64,000 bases of DNA from DATAPD01 sp036265385 (GCA_036265385.1 DATAPD010000001.1:20191-84190); one strand, 5' to 3'; counted from the first letter of the stretch, positions 26,919 through 36,402 are shown. A program made the numbers and translations. The notes: a model not told the origin generated them from the letters alone.

Positions 26919-27260
26919 ATGAGCGTGCCCACTCCAGTCAATCCTGACGCTTCGCTGGCGCTCTGGCGGCTTCGCTTGAGACGATTCCTGCAATCGAGAT
27001 GGACTTTCGGCGGCCTTCAGGTTCTAGACCTGATCACGACTCTTGTCGCATTTCACTACGGAGCTTTCGAAGTGAATCCGCTGGTCGCGCACCTCACGGG
27101 CGTCTTCGGGCGGACTGGCGGCGTGTTCATGAGTAAGGTCATGGCGGTCATATTGGCCATGGGAATTCAGCGGCGGTTATGGGTGATTAACCTCTTTTAT
27201 GTCGGTGTTGTCTGCTGGAACGCCATTCTCCTCGTTGTCCTCTCCTCGCACGTGCACTGA
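26919..27260 (+). CDS. DUF5658-like small membrane protein
   Basis: This 113-residue protein has three hydrophobic stretches (about residues 29-46, 65-84 and 88-108) and the segment LQVLDLITTLVAFHYGAFEVNPLVAHL, which resembles DUF5658 proteins, small bacterial membrane proteins of unknown role. No clear ribosome binding site precedes the ATG. It is separated by 62 bases from the TonB-like gene and 133 bases from the Amt gene, so it may be transcribed with the former. No function can be assigned. Confidence 0.6.
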   Translation: MSVPTPVNPDASLALWRLRLRRFLQSRWTFGGLQVLDLITTLVAFHYGAFEVNPLVAHLTGVFGRTGGVFMSKVMAVILAMGIQRRLWVINLFYVGVVCWNAILLVVLSSHVH

Positions 27261-27393
27261 TCGCTGTTCCTCTTATCGCGCTCATAAGAATTTTGAATTT
27301 CCCTAACTCTCCGGCTCATTTTAAAAAAAGAAAGTACCTCATGGCCGTGTCCCCCATGCGGCGTTACCAATCCTGTCCAACCGAGGAGTGACC

Positions 27394-28998
27394 GTGGAAA
27401 CGAACGTCTACTGGTTGTGGCTGCTCTCGATGGGAAGCCTGATCTTCCTGATGCAAGCGGGATTTTTCCTGTTGGAAGGTGGTCAGGTGCGGTCGCGCGA
27501 TGTGGCGAACGTCATGATGAAAATGACGGGGCACCTGGGTCTCGGGATCATCGTGTTTCTCGTGGGCGGATTCGCAATCAAACAGTACGGCTGGCCGATT
27601 CTTCATCTCCCGAATGGTTGGCGCTATCCGTGGGAATTTGTAGGAGACGGCGGTCAGTCGATCACGTTCTACGTGTCCCTGATGTTCGCGCTGGTATCGT
27701 GCGCGATTCCTAGCGGAAGCTTCTCCGGCCGGATGAAGTTTTCCGCTTATCTACTTTTCGCAGGCCTGTACGTCGGCATTGTGTATCCAGTGTTCGCCTA
27801 CATTCTCTGGAACGGCGTATTAGCAAAGATGGGCGTTCAGGACTATGCCGGTTCTCTCGGCGTGCATGCGGTCGGCGGCATCGTTGGATTAGTTGGAGCG
27901 AGTTTTCTCGGTCAACGGCGAGTCCGTACATCCGGACACGACGTGCCGATGATGGGCTTCGGCGCGCTGTTGCTCATGTTCTGCTGGTTCGGATTCAATC
28001 TTGGCTCCGTTCCGGGCTACGGTAACATTTCGCAAGATCTACCCCTGGTCGCCATTAACACATTGGCTGCGATAGCCGGCGGAATCATGGGATCCCTCGG
28101 AGCGACCTGGACGCAAGGAAAACCGGATCCGGTTATCACACCCAACGGAGGACTTGCTGGAGCGGTCGCAATCTGCTCGGGTGTACACCTTGTTCATCCA
28201 TTGTTCGCGATTCTGATCGGAGTCATCGCAGGCGCTCAGATTCCGTGGACGGCGCGTTTCATGGAAAAACGATTGAAACTGGATGATCCCTGCGGCGTTG
28301 GACCAGTCCACGCTGTGCCCGGGTTGATGGGTGGCCTTGCAGCAGGCATCTGGGCCCCGATGATTCCCAATGGATTTCATGGTTACACGGTCCACTTCTG
28401 GGTCCAGCTAATTGGAACCGCCGTGGCGATTGCCTATGGAATCATCGCATCGATCGTACTGTTCAAAGTCGTCGATCGGATCACAGGCCTACGCGTCACC
28501 GCGGACGAAGAGGTCACAGGTCTGGATGTCGCCGAGCATGGAGTACCCGCGTATCCGGAACTTGTTGGTTTGGGCAGCAACTCAGGGCCACTACACGTTC
28601 TCTCTGCGGTCCGAGTCGAAGATGTCATGACTGAAGTTCCTGTCGTTTCTCCGGAGGACTCGCTCGATTCGGTCCAAGAAGTCATGTTTGCAAAAGAGTT
28701 CTTTGCGCTGCCCGTCCTGAACGATGAGAACGAACTCTGCGGTGTTATCAGCATGTCAGATCTCATGAAGATCGACCGCAGCGAACGCTCGAACGTACGC
28801 GTGGCGGCTGTGTATTCACGCGAGGTCCAGTCCGCATACCCGGACCAGACGATTCATGAAGTTGTCGAGCGGATGAGAGAACGACATCTGGCTAATTTCC
28901 CCGTTGTTTCACGCCGCGAAGAAAAGCGCCTGTTGGGGATGGTCACGAAGAGCGACATCATCATGGCATACAGGCACGTGGCGATCGAGGCAGCTTAA
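27394..28998 (+). CDS. Ammonium transporter (Amt) fused to a C-terminal CBS pair
   Basis: This 534-residue protein has the eleven-helix Amt/Mep/Rh fold in residues 1-380, with both pore histidines, His158 (SLGVHAVGG) and His306 (GPVHAVPG), and the DDPCGVGPVH signature. Residues ~412-530 form two CBS domains (DVMTEVPVVSPEDSLDSV and PDQTIHEVVERMRERHLANF) that usually bind adenosyl nucleotides. CBS control may replace the PII protein GlnK, which is absent next door. I chose GTG 27394 because GAGGAG at 27383-27388 lies 5 bases before it and overlaps the earlier GTG at 27388. Confidence 0.93.
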   Translation: METNVYWLWLLSMGSLIFLMQAGFFLLEGGQVRSRDVANVMMKMTGHLGLGIIVFLVGGFAIKQYGWPILHLPNGWRYPWEFVGDGGQSITFYVSLMFALVSCAIPSGSFSGRMKFSAYLLFAGLYVGIVYPVFAYILWNGVLAKMGVQDYAGSLGVHAVGGIVGLVGASFLGQRRVRTSGHDVPMMGFGALLLMFCWFGFNLGSVPGYGNISQDLPLVAINTLAAIAGGIMGSLGATWTQGKPDPVITPNGGLAGAVAICSGVHLVHPLFAILIGVIAGAQIPWTARFMEKRLKLDDPCGVGPVHAVPGLMGGLAAGIWAPMIPNGFHGYTVHFWVQLIGTAVAIAYGIIASIVLFKVVDRITGLRVTADEEVTGLDVAEHGVPAYPELVGLGSNSGPLHVLSAVRVEDVMTEVPVVSPEDSLDSVQEVMFAKEFFALPVLNDENELCGVISMSDLMKIDRSERSNVRVAAVYSREVQSAYPDQTIHEVVERMRERHLANFPVVSRREEKRLLGMVTKSDIIMAYRHVAIEAA

Positions 28999-29053
28999 GG
29001 TTCTGGGGTTCCTATTCAGGAGTTCCGAACTTGTCTAGCTGAACGTTGCGCCG

Positions 29054-30943
29054 CTAGTCGGGAAACTTCAGACGGCGCAGGATGTCTTGGAATCGGGGAT
29101 CAGAACGTAGGGGATCGAAGCGCGGCCAAACTTTGAGCAATGCGAGCCACGCGTCGTGCTCACGATAGGCGCGCTCCAGCCAGCGGAGTGCTTCTTCTTT
29201 GTCTCCAAGGTTTGCATAGAATTCCGCGATGTAACCCGGGCGAACATAGAGCTTCGCGTCCTGCAGTCTGCGCAACTCGCGATCAAACGCACGGCGAGCT
29301 TCCACCTTATCTCCTGCAGCCGCATACGCAGTAGCAAGGTCAAAACCGGACTGTCGATAGGAAGGTCCAAAAGCAGCGATGGCTTGCGAAAACTTCTTTT
29401 CTGCTTCGTAAGCGGTACCGGCTCCGAATAGTCCCATTTCGTCGTTGGGTTTGATGGTGAGCACCCGCTTATACAAGTCGATGGCTTTATCGTATCGCCG
29501 AGCATGGAAGTGAACGCGGCCCGCGCGATACAAAACAATCGGCGACAGTGGGTCGAGTTCAATCGCTTTATCGGCTAACGCCACCGCCTCACTGTCCCTT
29601 CCCCACCAGGACAGCACAAATGCGTATTCGTACAGAGCAACCACGTAGCCCGGATTGAGTTCAATCGCACGTCGGTATTCCCTGTCTGCATCCACCCAAT
29701 TCCATTCCAGAGCATACATGTGAGCGAGTGAGGCATGTGCTTCAGCGAGCGAGTCATCCAGCGCGATGGCTTTTTGCGCAGCCGCTTTCGCGTTCACAAT
29801 CCCCTCGGCAGGATCGATATCGCCGAACGCGACTAGATCAACGAAAGTATCGGCTAAGCCGGTATACCCGCGTGGATCACTCGGATCGATCTCATTCACT
29901 TCGCGGAAGTACTCGGCCGCTCGATACAGGGAATCCGGCGTTCTTTGATTCCAGTAAGCGCGACCGCGAAGATAAAGCTCCTGCGCCTTTGGATCGACCC
30001 GGCGAGACCCGGAGAGGTGTGCCTCTTCAAACGGCTGAATCGTTACGTGAACTCCTTGCGAGATCTGGCGAGCGAGTTCACGTTGCAAAATCAAAATGTC
30101 AGCGAAGTCCCGGTCGTAACCTTCCGCCCAGAGATTCGCGTCGGATTTCGCATCGATGAGTCGAACCGTGATACGAAGACGGTTTCCTGAGCGCTGGATT
30201 GCGCCATCCACGACTCCATCGACTCCCAGTTCTTGGGCGACCACTGGAAGCGGCTTCCCTGCCCCTTTGTATTGCATCACCGTTGTTCGAGAGATCACTT
30301 TCAAGGCCTGAATCCGAGAAAGCTCAGTAATGAGAGCTTCCGTCATCCCGTCGGCGAGATAGTCCTGGGCAGGATCGCCGGAAATGTTCGTAAACGGAAG
30401 CACGGCGATCGAGGAGATTCGCGACGTTGAAGCTGGAGCTCTTTTCGAGCCGCGCAGGATTCCATAAATTCCCACAGCAATGAAGACCAGTGCCACAGCG
30501 GCTAATATCCAGATGTGACGTCGTCTCGTTCGGTCTGGAGTGAGAGGAGCCGGTACCGCCGAAGGGATCGGAGTGATCTTTGGGGCGCTGTCGGTTAACG
30601 GTTCGGCTGGCACTCCCAAGCGATACCCGATTCGAGGCACGGTGAGAACAATGTCTGCGTGTTCGTCCCTCATCGCTTTGCGCAGCTTCGAGATTGCTGT
30701 CGCGAGTGACGCATCCACCACGTTTGTGTCCGGCCATGCTGACTCTAAAAGTTCTGACTTCGTGACAACTTCTCCTGGGCGCAGAAGAAGTTGACGCAGA
30801 ACCTCGAGTGGCCGCGACTCCAAATCAACATGCTTTCCATCAACACGGAGTTCGTGTCGAAGTTCATCGAATTCGCAGTTTGCAAAACGCCATCGGCGCC
30901 CCATCACCAGGCGGTTGTCCAGCGAAGATGCTTTTTCGGCCAT
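29054..30943 (-). CDS. ToxR/CadC-type winged-helix regulator with FlgO-like and TPR domains
   Basis: This 629-residue protein has an OmpR-type winged-helix DNA-binding domain (about 15-110, ending PRIGYRLG), one membrane helix (about 145-163), a FlgO-like/adenylate-cyclase-associated segment (SSIAVLPFTNISGDPAQDYLADGMTEALITEL, about 177-300) and C-terminal TPR repeats (about 330-610). Such proteins are membrane-bound one-component regulators common in Acidobacteria; the signal is usually unknown. It is convergent with the Amt gene and divergent from the repeat-rich secreted protein. A direct repeat just upstream of its start suggests autoregulation. Confidence 0.88.
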   Translation of the reverse strand: MAEKASSLDNRLVMGRRWRFANCEFDELRHELRVDGKHVDLESRPLEVLRQLLLRPGEVVTKSELLESAWPDTNVVDASLATAISKLRKAMRDEHADIVLTVPRIGYRLGVPAEPLTDSAPKITPIPSAVPAPLTPDRTRRRHIWILAAVALVFIAVGIYGILRGSKRAPASTSRISSIAVLPFTNISGDPAQDYLADGMTEALITELSRIQALKVISRTTVMQYKGAGKPLPVVAQELGVDGVVDGAIQRSGNRLRITVRLIDAKSDANLWAEGYDRDFADILILQRELARQISQGVHVTIQPFEEAHLSGSRRVDPKAQELYLRGRAYWNQRTPDSLYRAAEYFREVNEIDPSDPRGYTGLADTFVDLVAFGDIDPAEGIVNAKAAAQKAIALDDSLAEAHASLAHMYALEWNWVDADREYRRAIELNPGYVVALYEYAFVLSWWGRDSEAVALADKAIELDPLSPIVLYRAGRVHFHARRYDKAIDLYKRVLTIKPNDEMGLFGAGTAYEAEKKFSQAIAAFGPSYRQSGFDLATAYAAAGDKVEARRAFDRELRRLQDAKLYVRPGYIAEFYANLGDKEEALRWLERAYREHDAWLALLKVWPRFDPLRSDPRFQDILRRLKFPD

Positions 30944-31248
30944 GAATTCAGCCTTCTTAAGAATTCTTAAGGCTTTCGTCAGGACATGCAGAGGGGAGGT
31001 GTGCAGACTGTCGCTAACGTTGTGGGAAGCAGTATTGTGCCACGAACCACCTCTCCCTGTTAGCCAAAATTTGGTGCTTGTGCGTACGCTTGCGCGATCA
31101 CGTTGTCATGCGCCTTATCAGGCGGACGGAGAGATCTTCGTTTCATGACCAGAATCGTTTGTTGGTCTTTCGTTTGTTTAGGTTAGAAGCTTTTGGATTC
31201 TCGTTAGCAGTGGGGCCAAGCAACGATCATTCTTTTGAGGAGCCAACC
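30944..31248. other. Divergent promoter region
   Basis: This 305-base region lies between the winged-helix/TPR regulator (minus) and the secreted repeat protein (plus). Apart from the direct repeat at 30954-30971 I see no gene, terminator or RNA structure. The plus-strand frame reaching back to 31078 is read as untranslated leader because the ribosome binding site points to 31249. Confidence 0.5.
30954..30971 (-). promoter_or_regulatory. 10-base-spaced direct repeat, likely OmpR-type regulator site
   Basis: TTCTTAAG occurs at 30954-30961 and again at 30964-30971, exactly one helical turn apart. Within it, CTTAAGAATTCTTAAG (30956-30971) is also a perfect 16-base palindrome. OmpR-type winged helices normally bind direct repeats with 10-base spacing, so this is a plausible operator for the adjacent regulator, whose ATG is 11 bases away. 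Confidence 0.5.
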
Positions 31249-32490
31249 ATGTTGCATCAGTTTTTGAAGGTTCGTACGACTTTGGTGGCGCTTATCGCCG
31301 CGGTCGCGCTTGTAACGCTGGGTGTGGCGCAGAATCCATCACAGGTCAAACCTAATACGGCAAAGCCCGCAGCACCCGCAAATGCGGCACCCGCAAAAGC
31401 AACACCGGCAAAACCAGCGCCAACGCAAAATGCGGCCCACCCAGTTACCCCAACCCAAGTGATGCGCTCCAACACCGTGGCTCCTGCTACCGGAGGACGG
31501 GGTGCAGTTCCGACGACGGCAGTGACTCCCTCGGCCAACAATCGGAACGTCATCACGCCGACAAGTAATCAAGCCAGTCCTGGCGGGCGAACGCCGATAC
31601 CAACAAATACTGGAATTGTCCCCAACGGTAAGGGAGCGGCCATTGGAACCATCGCGGGAGCAAATGCCGCACCCGCGTCTACTAACGGAGCAGCACCTGT
31701 TTCAGTCAGAGGGCGTCCTCCGATCCCGGGAACTGCATCGACCCAAGGCACAGTGGCTGCTCCGGCAGGCAGGGCGCCGATCCCCGGCACTCCGTCAAGC
31801 ACCGTAGTGCCAGCGAGCTCTTCAAGCTATATCGGCTCGTCCGGTGGAGGTCGGTCGCCGATTCCTACCTATGCAAGCGCTGCTCCAGTCGCTTCCGGGG
31901 GACAAGAACAGGCAGTTGCTGGCCCGAACGGTTCCTACGGCTCGTATCAGTATGGAACGGGGATGCTGACAATCTACGGTTGCGCGCGCCAAGGAAATCA
32001 GGTCGTGTGCGATATGGATTTCAACAACCAGAATCAGCACCAAACGATGGTTAATACCCAGTGGTGGCGCGACATGTATGTGGTGGATGCTTTTGGCGAC
32101 CGCCATCAGCGTGGCTCTGCCTATTTTGTGAATGGAGCCGGGGAGCCACGTGAAACTCTCGACATTCCCTACGGCCAGACAGCACGTTACATCATGGTCT
32201 TCAACGAAGTGCCCGCGAATGCACCCACGGTGAGTCTGCACTCGCCTTATGGAAGTATCGACATCGAAAACATCGGGCTCGATGGTGGCGGAGCTGCTGC
32301 ACAAGGCGGGGGACAAGCGGTTCCAGCACAAAACGTGAGCCAGGGCGGAAACGCCGTGACCGATACGGCGAATGGCATGAAAGACACAGCCACGAATGCG
32401 GGCAAACAGCATGCCGCAGACGCACGCGACAAGGCTGTCAACAAAGCAAACGACTCATTACAAAAAATGTTAAACAAATTGCCCAAATAA
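31249..32490 (+). CDS. Secreted Ala/Pro-rich protein with repeated GRxPIP motifs
   Basis: This 413-residue protein has a signal peptide (about 1-27, ending GVAQ), an Ala/Pro/Thr-rich region (30-110), four copies of G-R-x-P-I-P (residues 113-118, 155-160, 174-179, 201-206), a globular domain with two cysteines (Cys244 and Cys254, about 230-325) and a Lys/Ala/Asp-rich amphipathic C-terminal helix (about 355-413). GAGGAG lies 6 bases before the ATG at 31249, so the longer frame from 31078 is rejected. It is followed by a strong terminator. I do not recognise the family; its location suggests a periplasmic or cell-surface role. Confidence 0.7.
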   Translation: MLHQFLKVRTTLVALIAAVALVTLGVAQNPSQVKPNTAKPAAPANAAPAKATPAKPAPTQNAAHPVTPTQVMRSNTVAPATGGRGAVPTTAVTPSANNRNVITPTSNQASPGGRTPIPTNTGIVPNGKGAAIGTIAGANAAPASTNGAAPVSVRGRPPIPGTASTQGTVAAPAGRAPIPGTPSSTVVPASSSSYIGSSGGGRSPIPTYASAAPVASGGQEQAVAGPNGSYGSYQYGTGMLTIYGCARQGNQVVCDMDFNNQNQHQTMVNTQWWRDMYVVDAFGDRHQRGSAYFVNGAGEPRETLDIPYGQTARYIMVFNEVPANAPTVSLHSPYGSIDIENIGLDGGGAAAQGGGQAVPAQNVSQGGNAVTDTANGMKDTATNAGKQHAADARDKAVNKANDSLQKMLNKLPK

Positions 32491-32511
32491 GTTTGAACGC
32501 GTTGTCACTTC

Positions 32512-32543
32512 GCCGGCTGCGCGACAGCAGCCGGCATTTTTTT
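32512..32543 (+). terminator. Rho-independent terminator after the secreted repeat protein
   Basis: A 9-base-pair stem GCCGGCTGC (32512-32520) pairs with GCAGCCGGC (32527-32535) around a 6-base loop and is followed by a run of seven T from 32537. It lies 22 bases after the stop at 32490. The TTG at 32542 is inside this terminator, so it is not a translation start. Confidence 0.9.
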
Positions 32544-32565
32544 GTCTCATGGTACAGTTCGAGTC

Positions 32566-33072
32566 ATGGATGTTCGATCTCTGCAACGGCCACTGAAAGA
32601 ACAGTATCGACGTGATCCGAGAGCGTCGCGAATCACGATGACCGCCAAGGGGAGTGAAACGAATTCACCTCTGAGTTGTTCGGTTGATCTTGGGCGGGCA
32701 CTTTATCAGGCAGAAGCACATGCCGGAGTCGGTGGAACTGGGACGGCGGCGTGCTCCGGAGATTTGTTACTTGGCGCTTTAGCTGCGTGTGCGCAGATCA
32801 CCTGCCAACTAGTTGCGACCGCAATGGGGGTCTCTACCAAACACATTGATGTCACGGTGCAGGGAGATCTTGACTTGCAGGGAACTCTCGGTATTTCCAA
32901 AGGAGTTCCTGTCGGATTTGAGGCGATCCGTCTGCAATTTGAGATTGACGCCCCCAGTGCTTCCGATGAACAAGTACGCAGTCTCCAGGAGAAAACTGAG
33001 CAATATTGCGTTGTCATGCAAACGCTTTTAAAGCCACCACACATCGAAACGAAATGGACCCGTCACGGCTGA
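32566..33072 (+). CDS. OsmC/Ohr-family protein
   Basis: This 168-residue protein belongs to the OsmC superfamily, thiol peroxidases and related proteins that reduce organic hydroperoxides. The first conserved Cys lies in AALAACAQITCQL, at about residue 80, and the second in EQYCVVMQTLLKPP near the C terminus. The surrounding family motifs are divergent from Ohr, so it is closer to the general OsmC/YhfA type and a peroxidase role is not certain. The start is ATG 32566; earlier in-frame starts fall in the upstream terminator. Confidence 0.85.
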   Translation: MDVRSLQRPLKEQYRRDPRASRITMTAKGSETNSPLSCSVDLGRALYQAEAHAGVGGTGTAACSGDLLLGALAACAQITCQLVATAMGVSTKHIDVTVQGDLDLQGTLGISKGVPVGFEAIRLQFEIDAPSASDEQVRSLQEKTEQYCVVMQTLLKPPHIETKWTRHG

Positions 33073-33388
33073 TTGTGGTCTCTCGATTTCCTTGCCTATG
33101 TGCACTGCTTGCGTAACTCTGCGGATACCCCTGATTCCCTTCTAGTTGAGCAGCTCTGGCAGTTCGACGACAATGGAATGGCAATCTCATTCATTGCGTA
33201 ACATTGATAATAGTGTAGAACGCTCCTACTTTCTGTACGCCTGTGTTCATCGAATCTGTAAGAAGCCTGTCAGTTACAGGCCCAAGCGTGTGGAAGTCAA
33301 TCGAAGAACGACAACTTCCAGTCCAGTGAATTCGTTTCCCAAACGAAGAAGTCATACTTCAAAAAAATGCGAGCGTATCCACGGCCAA
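33073..33388. other. Intergenic region with no recognised gene
   Basis: This 316-base gap lies between OsmC and PilZ genes, both on the plus strand. The frame of the PilZ gene is open upstream to 33146, but the extra 81 residues (Ser/Arg-rich, no domain) do not look like protein. I see no clear hairpin, RNA gene or strong promoter. Confidence 0.45.
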
Positions 33389-33751
33389 ATGGACGCACCG
33401 AACAATAAATCAAACTCTAGCTATTCACGCAAATTTCCTCGCTACCCTTTCGACTGCAGAATCAAAGCCCACGTGTTTCGCGACGGCACTACCCTCGATC
33501 TATGGGGTCGATCCACGGAATTGGCCCTGGATGGCATTGGAGGCACTTTGACGCGGGAGCTCGAACCAGGCGAGGTCGTGACCCTGGAAATCCCACTGCC
33601 TTTGGCAACATACCCTTTGAAATTGCGCGCCATTGTGCGATATCGCCATGGCCTGCATCACGGTTTCGAATTCTTGACAATTTCTCCTGCCGATCGCAAC
33701 AGCATCGAGCGGGTCTGCGAGATGTTGCGAGTCAGCACTGAGTCACGTTAA
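33389..33751 (+). CDS. PilZ domain protein (possible c-di-GMP sensor)
   Basis: This 120-residue protein is one PilZ domain. The first binding motif, RKFPR (R-x3-R), is present near residue 16. The second motif, usually D/N-x-S/A-x-x-G, reads ELALDG here, with Glu in place of Asp/Asn, so c-di-GMP binding may be weak or altered. The final ~30 residues (RYRHGLHHGFEFLTISPADRN) are the usual PilZ ending. I start at ATG 33389, where the domain begins, although no strong ribosome binding site is visible. c-di-GMP sensing would fit a genome with a large Tad pilus. Confidence 0.75.
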   Translation: MDAPNNKSNSSYSRKFPRYPFDCRIKAHVFRDGTTLDLWGRSTELALDGIGGTLTRELEPGEVVTLEIPLPLATYPLKLRAIVRYRHGLHHGFEFLTISPADRNSIERVCEMLRVSTESR

Positions 33752-33870
33752 GCCCACCAGTCCAATGCCCGCCGCGTCCGGAAGTCCAATTACCTCCGTA
33801 ACTTTGGCCTTAAAAACTAGGTGATTACTATCCATTTTGGGAATCGGTTGCTCAGAGGGGAGCGGCCCGC

Positions 33871-36402
33871 ATGGCCGGCAAGACCATCGAACCGACCAAG
33901 CTCTGGGACTTGGCTCGGGCACGCATATTGGGCGAATCTCTGCGCCGCGGAAGCGCGCCTACACTGATTTCTCCGGAGGCGGTCGCACACATACCCGCAC
34001 CGGGAACACCAAATCCTTCCCCCGAAAGGCCATCTGGCTCCCTGCCCGCTCTACAGCAATTTATCGAGATCAATCCGGAAGCCTGCAGTCTACTGGATCA
34101 AAATCTGCTGATCGCTTCGGTAAACAAAGCTTTCACGCAGACATTTGGTTTTACGGTCGCCGAATCTAGTGGACACTCCATCGACGCTCTACTCGTTCCG
34201 CATGATCGTGCTGCAGAAGTTCAGTTCGCGGTCCAGAAGCTGCAAAAGGGCGAGAGGATCGATTTCGAAACCAGGCTGTTGCATCGCGACGGCACTTCCC
34301 TCGACATTTCGTTATTAGCCACTCCGATTCAAGAGGGGAGCAATCTCAGCGGTGTCTTCGTTGTATATCGCGACATTTCTGAACAGAGACGGGCGCAGGC
34401 ACTCAGTTCCGCACTGTGCCGAATCGCGGAGCGTTCGAGTACTACGGCGGATCTTCAACAAGTTTTCGCCGCGATTCACAACATCGTGAGTGAATTGATC
34501 TATGCGCGAAATCTTTATATCGCTCTGGCCGACCCTGAGAACGACAGTTGGACCTTCCCTTACTACGTGGACGAAGAAAATGTGATACCCGCTCAAAAGC
34601 ACTTGGGGCGTGGTCTAACGGAATACGTTTTCCGGACAGGCGCACCTCTTCTATGCCATCCGGGCAAGTTCGACGAATTGGTGAAACAGGGAGAGATCGA
34701 GCCTTCAGGAGCGTTGTCAATGGAGTGGCTCGGCGTGCCAATCAAAAGAGGGCCGAAAACGATTGGTGTACTTGCCGTCCACAGTTATTGCGACAACGTT
34801 CGGTTCAGAGAACATGAGGTTGAAATTCTCACACTTGTCGCTCAACAACTTGCTAGTGCGATCGAACATAAAAGGTATGAGGAGGCTATTCAGCGATCTG
34901 AGTGGCGCTACCGCTCATTCGTGCAAAGCGCGGTGTACGGAATCTATCGGGCCACATTGGCAGGGCGATTCCTCGATGTGAATCCGGCCCTTGTCTCCAT
35001 GCTCGGATACGACAGCGCAGACGAACTACTTTCGTTGGACCCGCGCAAGACTTTGTTCCAGGATGCCCGCGAGCTTGACCGGCTTTTAACCGAGTATAAA
35101 CAGCGTGGCCGATTAGACGGTCTCGAGGTCAAATGGCGCAAGAAAGATGGCAATGTCATTCTTGTCCGTCTGAACGGCCGGGCTGTCAGCAGCCCAGAAG
35201 CCACTGAAGAATTGCTGGAGATTTTTGCCGAAGACATCACTGAGCGACGCGAGTTGGAAGCTCAATTTCGTCAGGCCCAAAAAATGGAAGCTGTCGGACG
35301 ACTCGCTGGTGGTGTGGCACACGACTTTAACAACCTTTTAATGGTGATTAGCGGATATACCGAGGTTCTCCTCGATAACGCCGAAGAATCAAATCCTCAT
35401 CACCATCAACAGCTGGTTTCTATCCAGCAAGCGGCTGACCGAGCCACTACGCTGACTCGACAGTTACTCGCTTTTAGTCGCAAGCAATTGATGGAGCTGA
35501 AGGTAGTAGACGTTAATGCAATCGTCGCGGACATGGAACGATTGCTGCGACCTCTGATCGGCGAAGATGTTCAGCTCGAAACACACTTGGACGCCAAATC
35601 AGCCCACACCCGTGCTGACGCCGGCCAACTCGAACAAGTTCTGATGAACCTCGTCGTGAACGCGCGTGACGCGATGCCAGACGGCGGCAAAATTACGATC
35701 ACGACTGGAGAAGTGTCGGTCGACGATTCGGATCGACGTGAGCATACGTTTCTTCAAGCTGGCAAGTACGTTTTGCTTTCAGTGACGGACACCGGATGCG
35801 GAATGGATGAGGAAACGCAGTCACGAATTTTCGAGCCTTTCTTCACGACGAAAGACAAAGGCAAAGGAACGGGTTTAGGACTTTCGACCGTTTACGGCAT
35901 CGTGAAGCAAAGCAATGGTTATATCGTCACACAGAGCAAGCTCGGACTGGGGACAACTTTTCGCATCTATTTACCTCTCGCGGACGAAAACAAAGACCAA
36001 AGCGAAAGTTGCAAAGCGACAACCCAAGCGACTGGAGGTTCGGAAACCGTTCTGCTCGTCGAAGATGAAGAGTCCGTGCGCGAACTAGTCCGACAAACGC
36101 TTCAGTCTAGAGGTTATAACGTCCTCGAAGCCGAAAACGGTGAGGCAGGGTTGGAAGTGGCGGCCAACCATTCGGGGGCCATTCACATTCTTATTAGTGA
36201 TGTGGTTATGCCAGGTATGGGCGGTCGTGCTCTTGCGGAACAAATGAAACGAGCACATCCGGAGTTGAAGATCTTATTCCTTTCTGGCTACACGGAAGAC
36301 GCAGTAATCCAGGGTGGTCTCGAATCCGGAACAGCATTCCTACAGAAGCCTTTTACGCTTCAGGCTCTCACACGAAAAGTGCGGGAAGTGCTGAGCACAT
36401 AA
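33871..36402 (+). CDS. Hybrid sensor histidine kinase (PAS-GAF-PAS-HisKA-HATPase-REC)
   Basis: This 843-residue cytosolic kinase has a PAS domain (about 65-175), a GAF domain (195-335), a second PAS domain (345-465), HisKA with the phosphoaccepting His484 (GGVAHDFNNLL), a HATPase domain (N box near 592-600, G1 DTGCGM, G2 GTGLGL) and a C-terminal receiver with Asp777 (ISDVVMPG) and Lys826. All catalytic residues are present. No response regulator gene is adjacent, so it acts through a distant partner or its own receiver. GAGGGGAG lies 8 bases before the ATG. Its signal is unknown. Confidence 0.93.
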   Translation: MAGKTIEPTKLWDLARARILGESLRRGSAPTLISPEAVAHIPAPGTPNPSPERPSGSLPALQQFIEINPEACSLLDQNLLIASVNKAFTQTFGFTVAESSGHSIDALLVPHDRAAEVQFAVQKLQKGERIDFETRLLHRDGTSLDISLLATPIQEGSNLSGVFVVYRDISEQRRAQALSSALCRIAERSSTTADLQQVFAAIHNIVSELIYARNLYIALADPENDSWTFPYYVDEENVIPAQKHLGRGLTEYVFRTGAPLLCHPGKFDELVKQGEIEPSGALSMEWLGVPIKRGPKTIGVLAVHSYCDNVRFREHEVEILTLVAQQLASAIEHKRYEEAIQRSEWRYRSFVQSAVYGIYRATLAGRFLDVNPALVSMLGYDSADELLSLDPRKTLFQDARELDRLLTEYKQRGRLDGLEVKWRKKDGNVILVRLNGRAVSSPEATEELLEIFAEDITERRELEAQFRQAQKMEAVGRLAGGVAHDFNNLLMVISGYTEVLLDNAEESNPHHHQQLVSIQQAADRATTLTRQLLAFSRKQLMELKVVDVNAIVADMERLLRPLIGEDVQLETHLDAKSAHTRADAGQLEQVLMNLVVNARDAMPDGGKITITTGEVSVDDSDRREHTFLQAGKYVLLSVTDTGCGMDEETQSRIFEPFFTTKDKGKGTGLGLSTVYGIVKQSNGYIVTQSKLGLGTTFRIYLPLADENKDQSESCKATTQATGGSETVLLVEDEESVRELVRQTLQSRGYNVLEAENGEAGLEVAANHSGAIHILISDVVMPGMGGRALAEQMKRAHPELKILFLSGYTEDAVIQGGLESGTAFLQKPFTLQALTRKVREVLST

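Noticed and set aside
27261..27393. Possible sigma-54 promoter before the Amt gene
   Set aside because: The best match (TGGCCG region near 27343) has no GC at the required 10-base spacing.
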